Source of the DNA: Rudaea sp. 3F27F6
GTDB lineage: Bacteria > Pseudomonadota > Gammaproteobacteria > Xanthomonadales > Rhodanobacteraceae
Direction: 5' to 3'
Assembly: GCF_005503555.1 (NCBI RefSeq)
Contig: NZ_SCNG01000001.1
Coordinates: 1,488,001-1,552,000 of the forward strand
DNA: 64,000 nt
Shown in pieces: positions 55,502 to 64,000 of this stretch. The first letter of the stretch is position 1; every line of letters begins with the position of its first letter. Made by a program: the position numbers and the translations under genes. The notes under the pieces were generated by a model, which was given only the letters and a program-made list of their open reading frames with translations, did not search any database and was not told where the DNA came from.

Positions 55502-56095
55502 GTGACGACTTCGATATTTCCGCAAGTGCCGCCGCAGGCGCCGCAGTTTCCGCCGTCGTTGGTCAGCCGGTTGTGCCGCGCGCTGCTGCGCTGGTCCGGC
55601 TGGCGCGTGACCGGCACGTTGCCCGACGTGCCGAAGCTCGTCCTGATCGGCGCACCGCACTCTTCCAACTGGGACGGCGTCTGGGCACTCGCCTTCAAGG
55701 TCGCGCTGCGCGTCGACGTCCGCTTCATCATCAAGAACGACTACACCAAGGGCGTGCTCGGCCCGCTCGTGCGCGGCCTCGGCGGCATCGGCATCGACCG
55801 CGCGGCGGCGCACGACGTGGTGACTCAGATGCGCCTGCAGTTCGCCGGGCAGGACAAGCTCTGGCTCGGCATCACGCCCGAAGGCACGCGCAAAAAAGTG
55901 AAGAAGTGGAAAAGCGGTTTTTGGCACATCGCGCGCGCCGCCGGCGTGCCGGTGCAGCTGCTGTATTTTCACTACCCCGACAAGACGATCGGCCTCGGCC
56001 CACTGATCGAGCTGACCGACGATCTCGACGCCGACATGGCGCGCATCCGCGAATACTACGTGCCGTTCCAAGGCAAGAACCGCGGCACCGTATGA
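55502..56095 (+). CDS. Lysophospholipid acyltransferase-family protein
   Basis: A 197-residue protein starting at GTG 55502. The acyltransferase motif I is H-S-S-N-W-D in IGAPHSSNWDG, a variant of HxxxxD; motif III is TPEGTRKKV. It is shorter than PlsC, and no clear membrane helix is present beyond the amphipathic N-terminus. It probably acylates a glycerophosphate or related lipid at the membrane. It overlaps the next gene by four bases. Confidence 0.88.
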   Translation: MTTSIFPQVPPQAPQFPPSLVSRLCRALLRWSGWRVTGTLPDVPKLVLIGAPHSSNWDGVWALAFKVALRVDVRFIIKNDYTKGVLGPLVRGLGGIGIDRAAAHDVVTQMRLQFAGQDKLWLGITPEGTRKKVKKWKSGFWHIARAAGVPVQLLYFHYPDKTIGLGPLIELTDDLDADMARIREYYVPFQGKNRGTV

Positions 56096-56766
56096 GCACG
56101 CCGGTGCTGCTCGCCTGGAGCGGCGGCAAGGACTCGACGCTGGCACTGGAGCGTCTGCGAGCGGATCCCAGTTATCGTGTCGTCGGGCTTCTCACCACGG
56201 TCACTGCCGTATACGAGCGTATCGCGATCCATGGCGTGCGTCGGTCGATACTTCAGCGCCAGTCCGAAGCATTGGGCCTTCCGCTGATCGAAGCGACGAT
56301 TCCGCCGCAAGCATCCAACGACGTCTACGAAGCAGCATTCGCCGACGCGTTGGCGCGGGCGCAGGTGACGGAACCCAAGCTCGACGCGATCGCGTTCGGC
56401 GATCTCTATCTCGCCGACGTGCGCGCGTATCGCGAGGCGCTGCTGCAGCGGCTAGGTTGGCGCGGCGTCTATCCGATCTGGGGCGAAGACACCGCCGAAG
56501 TCGCGCGCCGTTTCATTGCGCGCGGCTATCGCGCGATTTTGAGCTGCGTGGATACGCAACAGATCGACGCGGATTTCTGCGGGTGCGATTTCGACGCCAC
56601 CCTGCTCGCCGATCTGCCCGCCTCGTGCGATCCCTGCGGTGAGAACGGCGAGTTCCACACCTGCGTTTATGCCGGGCCGATGTTCGCCCAGCCGATCGCG
56701 CTCGCGCGCGGCGAGCGCGTTCTGCGCGACGGCCGCTTCGAGTATGTCGATCTGATCGAAGTCTGA
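56092..56766 (+). CDS. PP-loop ATPase, diphthine-ammonia-ligase-like
   Basis: A 224-residue protein. The N-terminal PP-loop is AWSGGKDSTLAL (about 8-19), followed by IPPQASNDVY, IAFGDLYLADVRAYREALL and YPIWGEDT. The C-terminal half has the Cys-rich CGCDFDATLL and ASCDPCGENGEFHTCVYAGPMF. The family is annotated as adenine nucleotide alpha hydrolase or diphthamide-type amidase in archaea and eukaryotes; bacteria lack diphthamide, so the substrate is unknown. Its ATG overlaps the acyltransferase stop. Confidence 0.85.
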   Translation: MSTPVLLAWSGGKDSTLALERLRADPSYRVVGLLTTVTAVYERIAIHGVRRSILQRQSEALGLPLIEATIPPQASNDVYEAAFADALARAQVTEPKLDAIAFGDLYLADVRAYREALLQRLGWRGVYPIWGEDTAEVARRFIARGYRAILSCVDTQQIDADFCGCDFDATLLADLPASCDPCGENGEFHTCVYAGPMFAQPIALARGERVLRDGRFEYVDLIEV

Positions 56767-56775
56767 GGCAACACG

Positions 56776-59478
56776 CTACGGCGCCGCGAACAGATCGGCG
56801 AGATCGGCCTCGTCGAAGCGCAGGCTCTGCGCATCGCCGCCTTCGAGTACGGCGCGCGCGAGTTCGGCCTTGCGCTCTTGCAGAGCCTGGATCTTTTCTT
56901 CGACGGTGCCCGAACAAATCAATTTGTAGACGAAGACCGGCTTGTCCTGACCGATGCGGTGGGCGCGGTCGGTGGCCTGATTTTCCACGGCCGGGTTCCA
57001 CCAGGGATCGTAGTGGATGACCGTATCGGCCGCGGTCAGGTTGAGGCCGACGCCGCCGGCCTTGAGGCTGATCAGGAACAACGGCACGCGCCCGGATTGG
57101 AAGCGCTTGACCAAGGCGGCACGCTGCGTTCCGGGCGTCTGCCCGGTCAGGGTCAGGTAGGCAATCGAGCGTTCCGCCAACGCCGCTTCAATCAAGGCGA
57201 GCATCTCGGTGAACTGACTGAACAAAAGAACGCGGCGCCCTTCGTCGACGAGGCTGTCGATGAGTTCGAGCAGCAGATCGAGTTTGGCCGAGGTCTTGAC
57301 CCCGCGTGCGGCGTCGAGCTTGACCAGGCGCGGATCGCAACAAGCCTGGCGCAGCTTGAGCAGGGCATCGAGCACGACGATGCCGCTTTGGGCGAGACCG
57401 CGTTTCTTCACTTCGTCGAGCACGCGCTCGTGCTGCGCGAGGCGCAGGGTTTCGTAAAGCTCGCGCTGGTCGCCTTCGATCTCGACGGCGCGCGTGATCT
57501 CGGTTTTCGGCGGCAGGTCGGCGAGCACGTCCTGCTTGCGCCGGCGCAGCAGCAAGGGCGCGATGCGGCGCTGCAGGCGTTCGCGGCGCTCGACGTCGCC
57601 GCGCTTTTCGATCGGCGCGCGGAAGAAACGCGTGAAATTCTTCTCGTTGCCGAGCAGGCCGGGCTCGACGGCGTCGAACTGCGCCCACAGTTCGCCGAGA
57701 TGATTCTCGAGCGGCGTGCCGGTCATCGCCAGGCGTCGGCGCGCAGGCAGCTCGCGCACGATCTTCGCCCATTGCGTCTTCGCGTTCTTGATCGCCTGCG
57801 CTTCGTCGAGCACGAGCAGGGAATATTCGTGCGCGCGCAGCTCCTTGCGATCGCGCAAAAGCAAAGGATAAGTAGTGATGACGAGATCGTGGCGCGTGAT
57901 CGCCTCGTGCAGGCCGGCGCGTGCCGGACCGTGCAGCACGAGCACGGACAGGTCCGGCGCGAAGCGCAGGGCTTCGTCGCGCCAATTGGCGACGAGACTG
58001 GTCGGCGCGAGGACGAGCACGGGCGCACCGAGGCGACCGCGCTGTTTTTCCGCGAGCACGTGGGCGAGCACCTGCACAGTCTTGCCGAGACCCATATCGT
58101 CGGCGAGCACGCCGCCGAGACCCGCATCGGCGAGCAGGCCGAGCCAGGCGAGACCGTCGCGCTGATACGCGCGCAGAGTCGCATTGAATCCGCGCGGTTC
58201 GGTCGCCGGTTCGCGCGCGGCGGAGAGGCGATCGATGAGGCCGCGCAGCGCACCGCCGCCGCGCCACGGCACGGCAAGCTCGTCGAGTACGCCCGCCTGC
58301 GCGCGGCGCAGGCGCAGGGTTCCGTCTTCGCCGGCCGATCCTTGCAACCATTCGATGAGCGGCGCGATCAGTTTGCGCAACCGCGCCAGCGGCAAAGCCG
58401 CACGCCGGCGTTCGTCCAGCGGCACGAGCCAGCTGGCATCGTCGGCTTCGCCCTTGCGCGCCACGAGCGGAAAGGCCGGATCGGCAAGCAGGCGGCGCAG
58501 GATCGGCAGCAGATCGACGCGTTCGCCGTCGACGTCGATGCCGAGGCGCAGATCGAACCAGGGATTACCGGCGTCTTCGTCTTCGCTGCCGTCGACTTGC
58601 AGGTACCACTCGCCGGTTTCGCTGACGAGGGCGAACGGAAAACCCGCAGCCGATTCGAGCTTGAAGCCGAATTCGCGCAAGCTCGGCGCAAGCGCGAATA
58701 CCTGCTCGACGGTGGCCAGTTGATTGCGCCGCGATTCGATGACGAAGTCGCCGTCGACGAGTTCGCCTTCGGCAGCGCCGATCAGATGGCGCAGCAATTC
58801 GGCATCGACGAAGCCGAGGCTCTCCAGTTGTTCGCAGGCTGCGAGTTCCGCTCCGCGGTCGCGCACGATGTCGAGCACACGGCCGTTGAACAGGCGCCGC
58901 TCGCGTACGGACGCGGGTGCGAACAGCAATCTGGGCCCTGCATAGTCGAAGCACAGACGAACAAGACCGGCGTCATAGCGGCCGGCAGAGTCGCCGATCG
59001 CGACGCTGCGCAGGATGGCGATCGGCGTCGGTACGACGCGATGCTCTTCGGCTGCCATTGTCGAGCCGGCTTGCACGGCTGATGCTCCGGGTCGCGGCGT
59101 CCGCATGCGCGGATTCGGCGGCGCCGAATCGGCTTTCGCCGGCTCGTCGCCGCTTATATCGGCCAGGCCGTATGCAGCGGTGAATTTCAACGCGATCGCG
59201 GCGACATGTTCACATGCGGCCCCGAGTACGCAAGTGCACTGCGTGACGACATCGGGTTCGCCTTCGCCGCCGTCGATCCGAATCTGGGCTGCGCACGCAA
59301 ACAAATCGCCGCCGTCCACTTCACCGGACAGGATGCCGGATTCGGGCGCGGCCGAGGCGTAGCGCAAACCGTGCACGCGGCCATGGCGCAGAAAGTCTGC
59401 GCCTTGATCGAGCATGTGGCGGTCGAGCGTACGGCCGATCAGGCCAGATAGCAGCCGGCGGAATCGCGCTTCATCCAT
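56776..59478 (-). CDS. SNF2-family helicase with SWIM zinc finger
   Basis: A 900-residue protein. The N-terminal SWIM motif is CTCVLGAACEHV (about 80-91). The SNF2 ATPase lies in the C-terminal half: motif I DDMGLGKTVQ (about 462), motif II LVLDEAQ (about 560), motif III TGTPLEN, motif V SLKAGGVGLNL and motif VI QATDRAHRIGQ (about 850). Such bacterial proteins use ATP to move on double-stranded DNA; they are thought to act in transcription or repair. It is a single gene, convergent with the PP-loop gene (9 bp). Confidence 0.94.
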   Translation of the reverse strand: MDEARFRRLLSGLIGRTLDRHMLDQGADFLRHGRVHGLRYASAAPESGILSGEVDGGDLFACAAQIRIDGGEGEPDVVTQCTCVLGAACEHVAAIALKFTAAYGLADISGDEPAKADSAPPNPRMRTPRPGASAVQAGSTMAAEEHRVVPTPIAILRSVAIGDSAGRYDAGLVRLCFDYAGPRLLFAPASVRERRLFNGRVLDIVRDRGAELAACEQLESLGFVDAELLRHLIGAAEGELVDGDFVIESRRNQLATVEQVFALAPSLREFGFKLESAAGFPFALVSETGEWYLQVDGSEDEDAGNPWFDLRLGIDVDGERVDLLPILRRLLADPAFPLVARKGEADDASWLVPLDERRRAALPLARLRKLIAPLIEWLQGSAGEDGTLRLRRAQAGVLDELAVPWRGGGALRGLIDRLSAAREPATEPRGFNATLRAYQRDGLAWLGLLADAGLGGVLADDMGLGKTVQVLAHVLAEKQRGRLGAPVLVLAPTSLVANWRDEALRFAPDLSVLVLHGPARAGLHEAITRHDLVITTYPLLLRDRKELRAHEYSLLVLDEAQAIKNAKTQWAKIVRELPARRRLAMTGTPLENHLGELWAQFDAVEPGLLGNEKNFTRFFRAPIEKRGDVERRERLQRRIAPLLLRRRKQDVLADLPPKTEITRAVEIEGDQRELYETLRLAQHERVLDEVKKRGLAQSGIVVLDALLKLRQACCDPRLVKLDAARGVKTSAKLDLLLELIDSLVDEGRRVLLFSQFTEMLALIEAALAERSIAYLTLTGQTPGTQRAALVKRFQSGRVPLFLISLKAGGVGLNLTAADTVIHYDPWWNPAVENQATDRAHRIGQDKPVFVYKLICSGTVEEKIQALQERKAELARAVLEGGDAQSLRFDEADLADLFAAP

Positions 59479-59549
59479 TTATGCGGACTGCTGCGAGCAA
59501 TCAAATAGGTGAGTCTGACCAGATGGGTCGTCGGCGTCCAGTCGCAAGC

Positions 59550-60923
59550 TCAGGCGCGAGCGGCGGTTGCCTTCAGTTTCGCCGACGCGTCGCGCGCGAT
59601 CGAGCGGAATCCGGCTGAAATGCGCGTCTCGTCTGCAACGTCGCGCCAAAATGCCAGGGCCGCCTCGGCGGCGATTCGCCAGTCTTCGCGATGCTCCGGC
59701 AAAGGCTGAACGACGACATATTCGCGCTCGACAACTTCGCCGCTCGGCAGCGGGCGGAATGTCATCGGCAACATGTCGTAAGCGGGTGCAAGCGGCAGCG
59801 GCCGAGCATCAACGAGCTGCAACGCGGCATTGCCGAGATGCATGTCGCTGTTCGCGATCAACTCGCCGAACCAGCTGAGCCTGCGCAGCAACATCGCGTC
59901 GTCGGCATTCAGCCAACCGTCGCGCGCGAGCTCGGATGCAAAGCGCCACCAATCGATGCGGCCATGGCCGTAGTAGCCCGCGTCGAGTGCGGCGAACGAG
60001 ACGAAGCCACGGCGGCCGAGTTCCGGCGTGCGGTCGAAGCGCGTCGATTCGAGAAACACGCGCCCGTCGGCCTCGACGATATCGCTGATCGCCGCAGGCA
60101 GGCCATGCTCACGCAGGGTTTCGCCGGCCAAATGCTCGCAGATCAGAAGATCGGCCCAACGCCGCCCCGCTCTCGTCGTCACACGATCGCTGAATTTGAC
60201 GATGACGGGCTTGTATCCGTCGTCGGAACGCAAGGTCGCGGTGAATTTGGGCTGCTCGCCGCCCGCGGAAGAACCGATGCTCTCGCCTCTGAGCGCAATG
60301 TCCGCCAGTTGCGGATACGCCTTGGCGCGTTGCCGTGCGGGGAACACGGCACGCGGCTCTTGGATATCGCGCAGGGCTCGCTGCAGTGTGGCTTCGCCGA
60401 GGACGAGGTCACCGGCCTGATCCTCGCCGTGGCGCAGCAGGCCGAGCACGATATCGTCGCTATGCCAGAGTACGATGTCGTCGCGCGCGCCGATGTCCGC
60501 GGCGATGCGTCGGCCGAAGGCGCGGCCGAGAAATCCCTGCGGGCGTTGATCGTCGAGAAACCATGGCAGGCCCGGAAACAGGCCGCTGCCGAAGTCGCCC
60601 TCGAGAAAGGCGGGCAGCGGGCGCGCCGGCTCGAACAAGAAGGCGTCGTTGTGCAGCGCCTGCAGCTCGCCGAGTTTCTCCGGACGGGCGCGCGCCTCGA
60701 TGCGATAGAGCGGCCAGCGGCTGCCTGCGCGGGCGATGGGGTGAGCTAATGCGTAACGCGAAGCGCGCGCCTTGCCGATGCGTACGATGCGCTCGCCCGC
60801 CGCGGCGACGAGCCGCGAAACACCGGCCTGACTGACATCCAGTTCGCGCGCGATTTCTGCCGCCGTGACGATGCCGCGGCGGCGCAGAAGGGTCTCGAGC
60901 TGCTCGAATCTCGACTCGTCCAT
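59550..60923 (-). CDS. yjjJ: HipA-family kinase-like protein with own HTH (YjjJ-like)
   Basis: A 457-residue protein. The N-terminus (about 1-60) is a winged or simple helix-turn-helix (VTAAEIARELDVSQAGVSRL). The rest is HipA-like: SSAGGEQPKFTATL and VIVKFSDR in the N-terminal kinase lobe, and the catalytic NSDMHLGNAAL (about 375) and APAYDMLPM in the C-terminal lobe. This is the YjjJ layout, in which the DNA-binding domain is fused instead of supplied by a separate HipB. No hipB gene lies next to it. Direct repeats at 60934-60953, just upstream of its start, are candidate autoregulatory operators. Confidence 0.88.
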   Translation of the reverse strand: MDESRFEQLETLLRRRGIVTAAEIARELDVSQAGVSRLVAAAGERIVRIGKARASRYALAHPIARAGSRWPLYRIEARARPEKLGELQALHNDAFLFEPARPLPAFLEGDFGSGLFPGLPWFLDDQRPQGFLGRAFGRRIAADIGARDDIVLWHSDDIVLGLLRHGEDQAGDLVLGEATLQRALRDIQEPRAVFPARQRAKAYPQLADIALRGESIGSSAGGEQPKFTATLRSDDGYKPVIVKFSDRVTTRAGRRWADLLICEHLAGETLREHGLPAAISDIVEADGRVFLESTRFDRTPELGRRGFVSFAALDAGYYGHGRIDWWRFASELARDGWLNADDAMLLRRLSWFGELIANSDMHLGNAALQLVDARPLPLAPAYDMLPMTFRPLPSGEVVEREYVVVQPLPEHREDWRIAAEAALAFWRDVADETRISAGFRSIARDASAKLKATAARA

Positions 60924-60933
60924 GAGTCTTAGT

Positions 60934-60953
60934 GAATAGATTTATGAATAGAT
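60934..60953. promoter_or_regulatory. Direct-repeat candidate operator before the HipA-family gene
   Basis: GAATAGAT occurs twice (60934-60941 and 60946-60953), 12 bp apart, 11 bp before the ATG at 60923 (read on the minus strand). GAATAGATTTATG at 60934-60946 recurs exactly at 61032-61044, over the stop of the next gene. Confidence 0.5.
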
Positions 60954-61039
60954 AGTCAAGTGCGAATTTTCAAAAGACCCAGTCTTTATGCTGATGTTCT
61001 GGCCGAGACCACCGAAAATCACACAGATTCCGAATAGAT

Positions 61040-64000
61040 TTATGCAGCGATAGCCGACGGCTTGCTGTTCCGCCATGCCGCCAACAACTGCTCGCGCTGC
61101 TTCGCCGCCTTGGCGAAATTCGCTTCCTTGATGTGACCATAGCCACGAATCTGCTCGGGGATCGAGGCGATGTCGACCGCGAGCTTGAGACTGTCGCGAT
61201 CGAGCTTGGACAGCAGTTCGTCGATTGTGGCGAAGTACTCGACGATGAGCTGGCGCTCCATCTTGCGCTCCTCGGTCTTGCCGAAGATATCGAGCGCGCC
61301 GCCGCGCAGGCCCTTGAACTTGGCCAGCAGCTTGAACGCGCGGAGCATCCACGGGCCGAACTCGCGCTTGATCAAATGACCGTCCGCGTCCTTCTTGGAG
61401 AAGGTCGGCGGAGCGAGGTTGAAGTGAATCTTGTAGTCGCCGTCGAAGGTGCTCTTGATCTGCTTTTCGAACTCGCCGCTCGTGTACAGGCGGGCGACTT
61501 CGTATTCGTCCTTGTAGGCCATCAGCTTGAACGCATAGCGAGCGACCGCTTGGGTAAGCGCGGTCTGCCCTGGCGCCTTTGCCTGCTCGGCGCTGCGCAC
61601 CTTGTCGACCAGAGCCTTGTACTTCGCCGCGTAGGCTGCGTCCTGGTAGTCGGTCAGGAAGGCCACGCGACGAGCGATCTGATCGTCGAGATTCGCACTG
61701 AGCACCGCGTCATTCAGCGGTGTGGCGACCGGCAGCGCCGGAACGGACGCGGCCGTGCCGCTCGCGACTTCCTTCACTTTCTTCATGTCGACTGCGGCAA
61801 GACGGCCCCAATTGAACGCCGACTTGTTCATCTCGATCGCGGCACCGTTGAGTTCGATCGCGCGCATCAAGGCAGCCTCGGAGATCGGCACCCAGCCCTT
61901 CTGCCAAGCATACCCAAGTATGAACAGATTGCTCGCGATCGAATCGCCGAGCAGCTTGGTGGCGAGGTCGGTCGCATCGACCAGCTCGGGCTGATCGCCG
62001 TCGAGCGCAGTGCCGACGGCCTTGACGATCTGCAGTGCCGGGAACTGCATGTCCGGCTTGGTCGTGAACGTACCGGGCATCGCCTCATAGGTGTTGAGCA
62101 CAACGTGCGAGCGCTTGGCGCGGATCTTCGACAGCGCCCAGTAATCGTTGACCACGACCATGTCGCAGCCGAGCACGAGGTCGGCTTCGCCCGCGGCGAT
62201 GCGCACAGCGTGGATGTCGGCCGGCGTCTTCGCGATGCGCAGATGACAGGTCACCGCGCCGCCCTTCTGCGCGAGACCGGTCTGGTCGAGCACGGTCGCG
62301 CCCTTCGACTCCAGATGCGCGGCCATGCCGATCAGCGCACCGATCGTGACCACGCCAGTGCCGCCGATACCGGTGACGAGAATGTTCCACGGCTGCGCCA
62401 GGTCGCTGGCGAAGTTCGGTTGCGGCAACGTGGAGAAATCCACTTTTCCTCCGCCCGGCTTGCGCTTCTTCAAACCGCCGCCGTGAATCGTGACGAAACT
62501 CGGGCAGAAGCCTTTGACGCAGGAAAAATCCTTGTTGCAGTTCGACTGATCGATTTCGCGCTTGCGGCCGTATTCGGTTTCCTTCGGCAGCACCGAGACG
62601 CAGAACGACTTCTCGCCGCAGTCGCCGCAGCCTTCGCAAACGAGCGAGTTGATGAAAACGCGCTTCTTCGGATCTTCGAGCTTGCCGCGCTTGCGCCGGC
62701 GGCGCTTCTCGGTCGCGCAGGTCTGATCGTAGATCAGCACCGACACGCCGGGCACTTCGCGCAGGCGCTTGGAGACCGCATCTAGCTCGGCGCGGTCGAC
62801 GAATTCGACATCGCGCGGGAACAGCTCGCGCCGCGACCATTTGCCGACATCGTCGCTGACGACGATGATCGTCTGCACGCCTTCGGCACGCATCTGGTTG
62901 GCGATGTCGGGCACGGACAACTTGCCGTCCACCGGCTGGCCGCCGGTCATCGCGACCGCGTCGTTGTAGAGAATCTTGTAGGTGATGTTGACCTTGGCCG
63001 CGATCGCCTGACGCACGGCGAGCGAACCGGAATGGAAATACGTGCCGTCGCCGAGGTTCTGGAAAACGTGCTGAGTTTCGGTGAACGGCGCCTGGCCGCA
63101 CCAGGTCGCGCCTTCGCCGCCCATCTGGGTGAACGTGTCGGTGCGGCGGTCCATCCAGGTGACCATGTAGTGGCAGCCGATGCCGCCGAGCGCGCGGGAG
63201 CCTTCGGGCACGGCGGTCGACGTGTTGTGCGGGCAGCCGGAGCAGTAGTGCGCGGCGCGCGGAAAGCTCGCACGCGGAAGGGTCAGCTCTTTCTCTTTCG
63301 CCTCGATCCAGGCAACGCGTGCCTTGATCGTGTCGTTGGAGAAGAAGCGCGACAGGCGCTTGGCGATAACGAGCGCGATCATCGCCGGCGTCAGCTCCGC
63401 CGTCGACGGCAGGATCCAATTGCCTTCTTCGTCGTACTTGCCGACCACGCTCGCGCGCGTCGGCCAGTTGTACATATATTCTTTCATCTGCGATTCGATG
63501 AAGGAGCGCTTCTCTTCGGCGACGATGATGTCTTCGAGGCCGTCGGCGAAGCGGCGGATGCCGACCGGTTCGAGCGGCCAAGTCATGCCGATCTTGTACA
63601 CGCGGATGCCGATATCGGCAGCCATCTTGTCGTCGATGCCGAGATATTCGAGCGCCTGCAGCACGTCGAGATAGCTCTTGCCCGTGGTCACGATGCCGAG
63701 ACGCGCCTTCGGCGAGTCGATGACGATGCGGTCGATGTTGTTGGCGCGCGCAAAGGCCTGCGACGCTTGCACGGCGTATTGGTGCAGGCGCATTTCCTGA
63801 TTGAGCGGCGGATCGGGCCAGCGGATATTGAGACCGTCGGCCGGCATGACGAAGTCCGTCGGCAATACGATATCGAGCTGATGCGGATTGACGTTGACGC
63901 TGGCCGACGATTCGACCGTCTCAGCGATTGTCTTGAAGCCGACCCAGCGGCCGGTATAGCGCGACATCGCCCAGCCGAGCATGCCCATGTCGAGGATGTC
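61040..64000 (-). CDS. Indolepyruvate ferredoxin oxidoreductase, fused form, N-terminus missing
   Basis: The frame is open to the window edge (64000), so the N-terminal part (about 200 residues of the usual 1150-1200) lies outside. Present: end of the pyrimidine domain, the thiamine-diphosphate domain (GGIGCHYMVTWMDRRT, QMGGEGATWCGQ, YNDAVAMTGGQPVDG), ferredoxin-like cluster Cys (VCEGCGDCGEKSFC; CNKDFSCVKGFC), the gamma-like domain (VTGIGGTGVVTIGAL) and a C-terminal region of about 300 residues. It oxidatively decarboxylates aryl- or branched-chain 2-oxo acids to acyl-CoA with ferredoxin. The fused proteobacterial form is aerobic-tolerant. Confidence 0.95.
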   Translation of the reverse strand, partial: DILDMGMLGWAMSRYTGRWVGFKTIAETVESSASVNVNPHQLDIVLPTDFVMPADGLNIRWPDPPLNQEMRLHQYAVQASQAFARANNIDRIVIDSPKARLGIVTTGKSYLDVLQALEYLGIDDKMAADIGIRVYKIGMTWPLEPVGIRRFADGLEDIIVAEEKRSFIESQMKEYMYNWPTRASVVGKYDEEGNWILPSTAELTPAMIALVIAKRLSRFFSNDTIKARVAWIEAKEKELTLPRASFPRAAHYCSGCPHNTSTAVPEGSRALGGIGCHYMVTWMDRRTDTFTQMGGEGATWCGQAPFTETQHVFQNLGDGTYFHSGSLAVRQAIAAKVNITYKILYNDAVAMTGGQPVDGKLSVPDIANQMRAEGVQTIIVVSDDVGKWSRRELFPRDVEFVDRAELDAVSKRLREVPGVSVLIYDQTCATEKRRRRKRGKLEDPKKRVFINSLVCEGCGDCGEKSFCVSVLPKETEYGRKREIDQSNCNKDFSCVKGFCPSFVTIHGGGLKKRKPGGGKVDFSTLPQPNFASDLAQPWNILVTGIGGTGVVTIGALIGMAAHLESKGATVLDQTGLAQKGGAVTCHLRIAKTPADIHAVRIAAGEADLVLGCDMVVVNDYWALSKIRAKRSHVVLNTYEAMPGTFTTKPDMQFPALQIVKAVGTALDGDQPELVDATDLATKLLGDSIASNLFILGYAWQKGWVPISEAALMRAIELNGAAIEMNKSAFNWGRLAAVDMKKVKEVASGTAASVPALPVATPLNDAVLSANLDDQIARRVAFLTDYQDAAYAAKYKALVDKVRSAEQAKAPGQTALTQAVARYAFKLMAYKDEYEVARLYTSGEFEKQIKSTFDGDYKIHFNLAPPTFSKKDADGHLIKREFGPWMLRAFKLLAKFKGLRGGALDIFGKTEERKMERQLIVEYFATIDELLSKLDRDSLKLAVDIASIPEQIRGYGHIKEANFAKAAKQREQLLAAWRNSKPSAIAA

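Noticed and set aside
56878-59082. 734-codon plus-strand frame across the SNF2 gene
   Set aside because: Mirror frame of the helicase; no motifs.
59550-60923. A classical hipBA toxin-antitoxin pair
   Set aside because: No separate hipB gene is adjacent; the HTH is fused to the HipA-like domain (YjjJ type), so an autonomous two-gene toxin-antitoxin call is not supported.

Overview
The window is high-GC, densely coded DNA from a gammaproteobacterium. It most resembles the Xanthomonadales (Lysobacterales), perhaps Rhodanobacteraceae. Reasons: a short PutA without the N-terminal DNA-binding domain, a pyrophosphate-dependent phosphofructokinase next to adk, the order mreBCD-mrdA-rodA-mltB-rlpA-dacC-ybeD-lipB-lipA, many exported peptidases, and dispersed GGGATTC-type intergenic repeats. 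The placement is inference from gene content; no rRNA or tRNA gene was seen.

Layout. 1-2850: end of an ATP-dependent hydantoinase/oxoprolinase operon (hyuA end, hyuB) with a translationally coupled third gene that looks like a tandem avidin-fold protein. 3031-6177: putA. 6178-7059: a segment bounded by a 19-bp direct repeat of the putA 3' end, carrying a small exported protein. 7043-10017: methyltransferase, PH-like membrane protein, a 780-bp stretch without a confident gene, and an XRE regulator behind a consensus CRP/Clp site. 10135-24947 (minus): prc, then a cell-wall elongation and lipoylation supercluster running from mreB to lipA, interrupted by a prolyl-4-hydroxylase-like gene. 25208-28431: gatCAB. 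28446-28882: a DUF559 endonuclease-like gene inside a 45-bp inverted repeat. 28914-33637: PfkB kinase, M1 aminopeptidase, S10 carboxypeptidase.

33794-41561 (minus) is the most unusual part: a seven-gene cluster reading sigma factor, membrane anti-sigma-like protein, exported Cys-containing protein, trypsin-like serine protease, exported TPR-CHAT caspase-like protease, exported beta-rich protein and a three-helix membrane protein. The first five genes are tightly spaced. The sigma/anti-sigma/TPR-CHAT combination recalls the Craspase-associated RpoE/Csx30 module, but there is no CRISPR and the CHAT protein has a signal peptide, so a surveillance or signalling system based on regulated proteolysis is proposed.

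41687-56766: ubiE; a CadC-like winged-helix regulator divergent from a yceI-SGNH hydrolase-membrane protein set, with a three-fold 10-bp-phased repeat between them; envelope and housekeeping genes (DUF4337, SDR, Lon-N domain, PagL-like, mpl, adk, pfp, TPR lipoprotein, arfB, acyltransferase, PP-loop ATPase). 56776-64000 (minus): SNF2 helicase, a HipA-family (YjjJ-like) gene with candidate operators, and the C-terminal part of a fused indolepyruvate ferredoxin oxidoreductase cut by the window edge.
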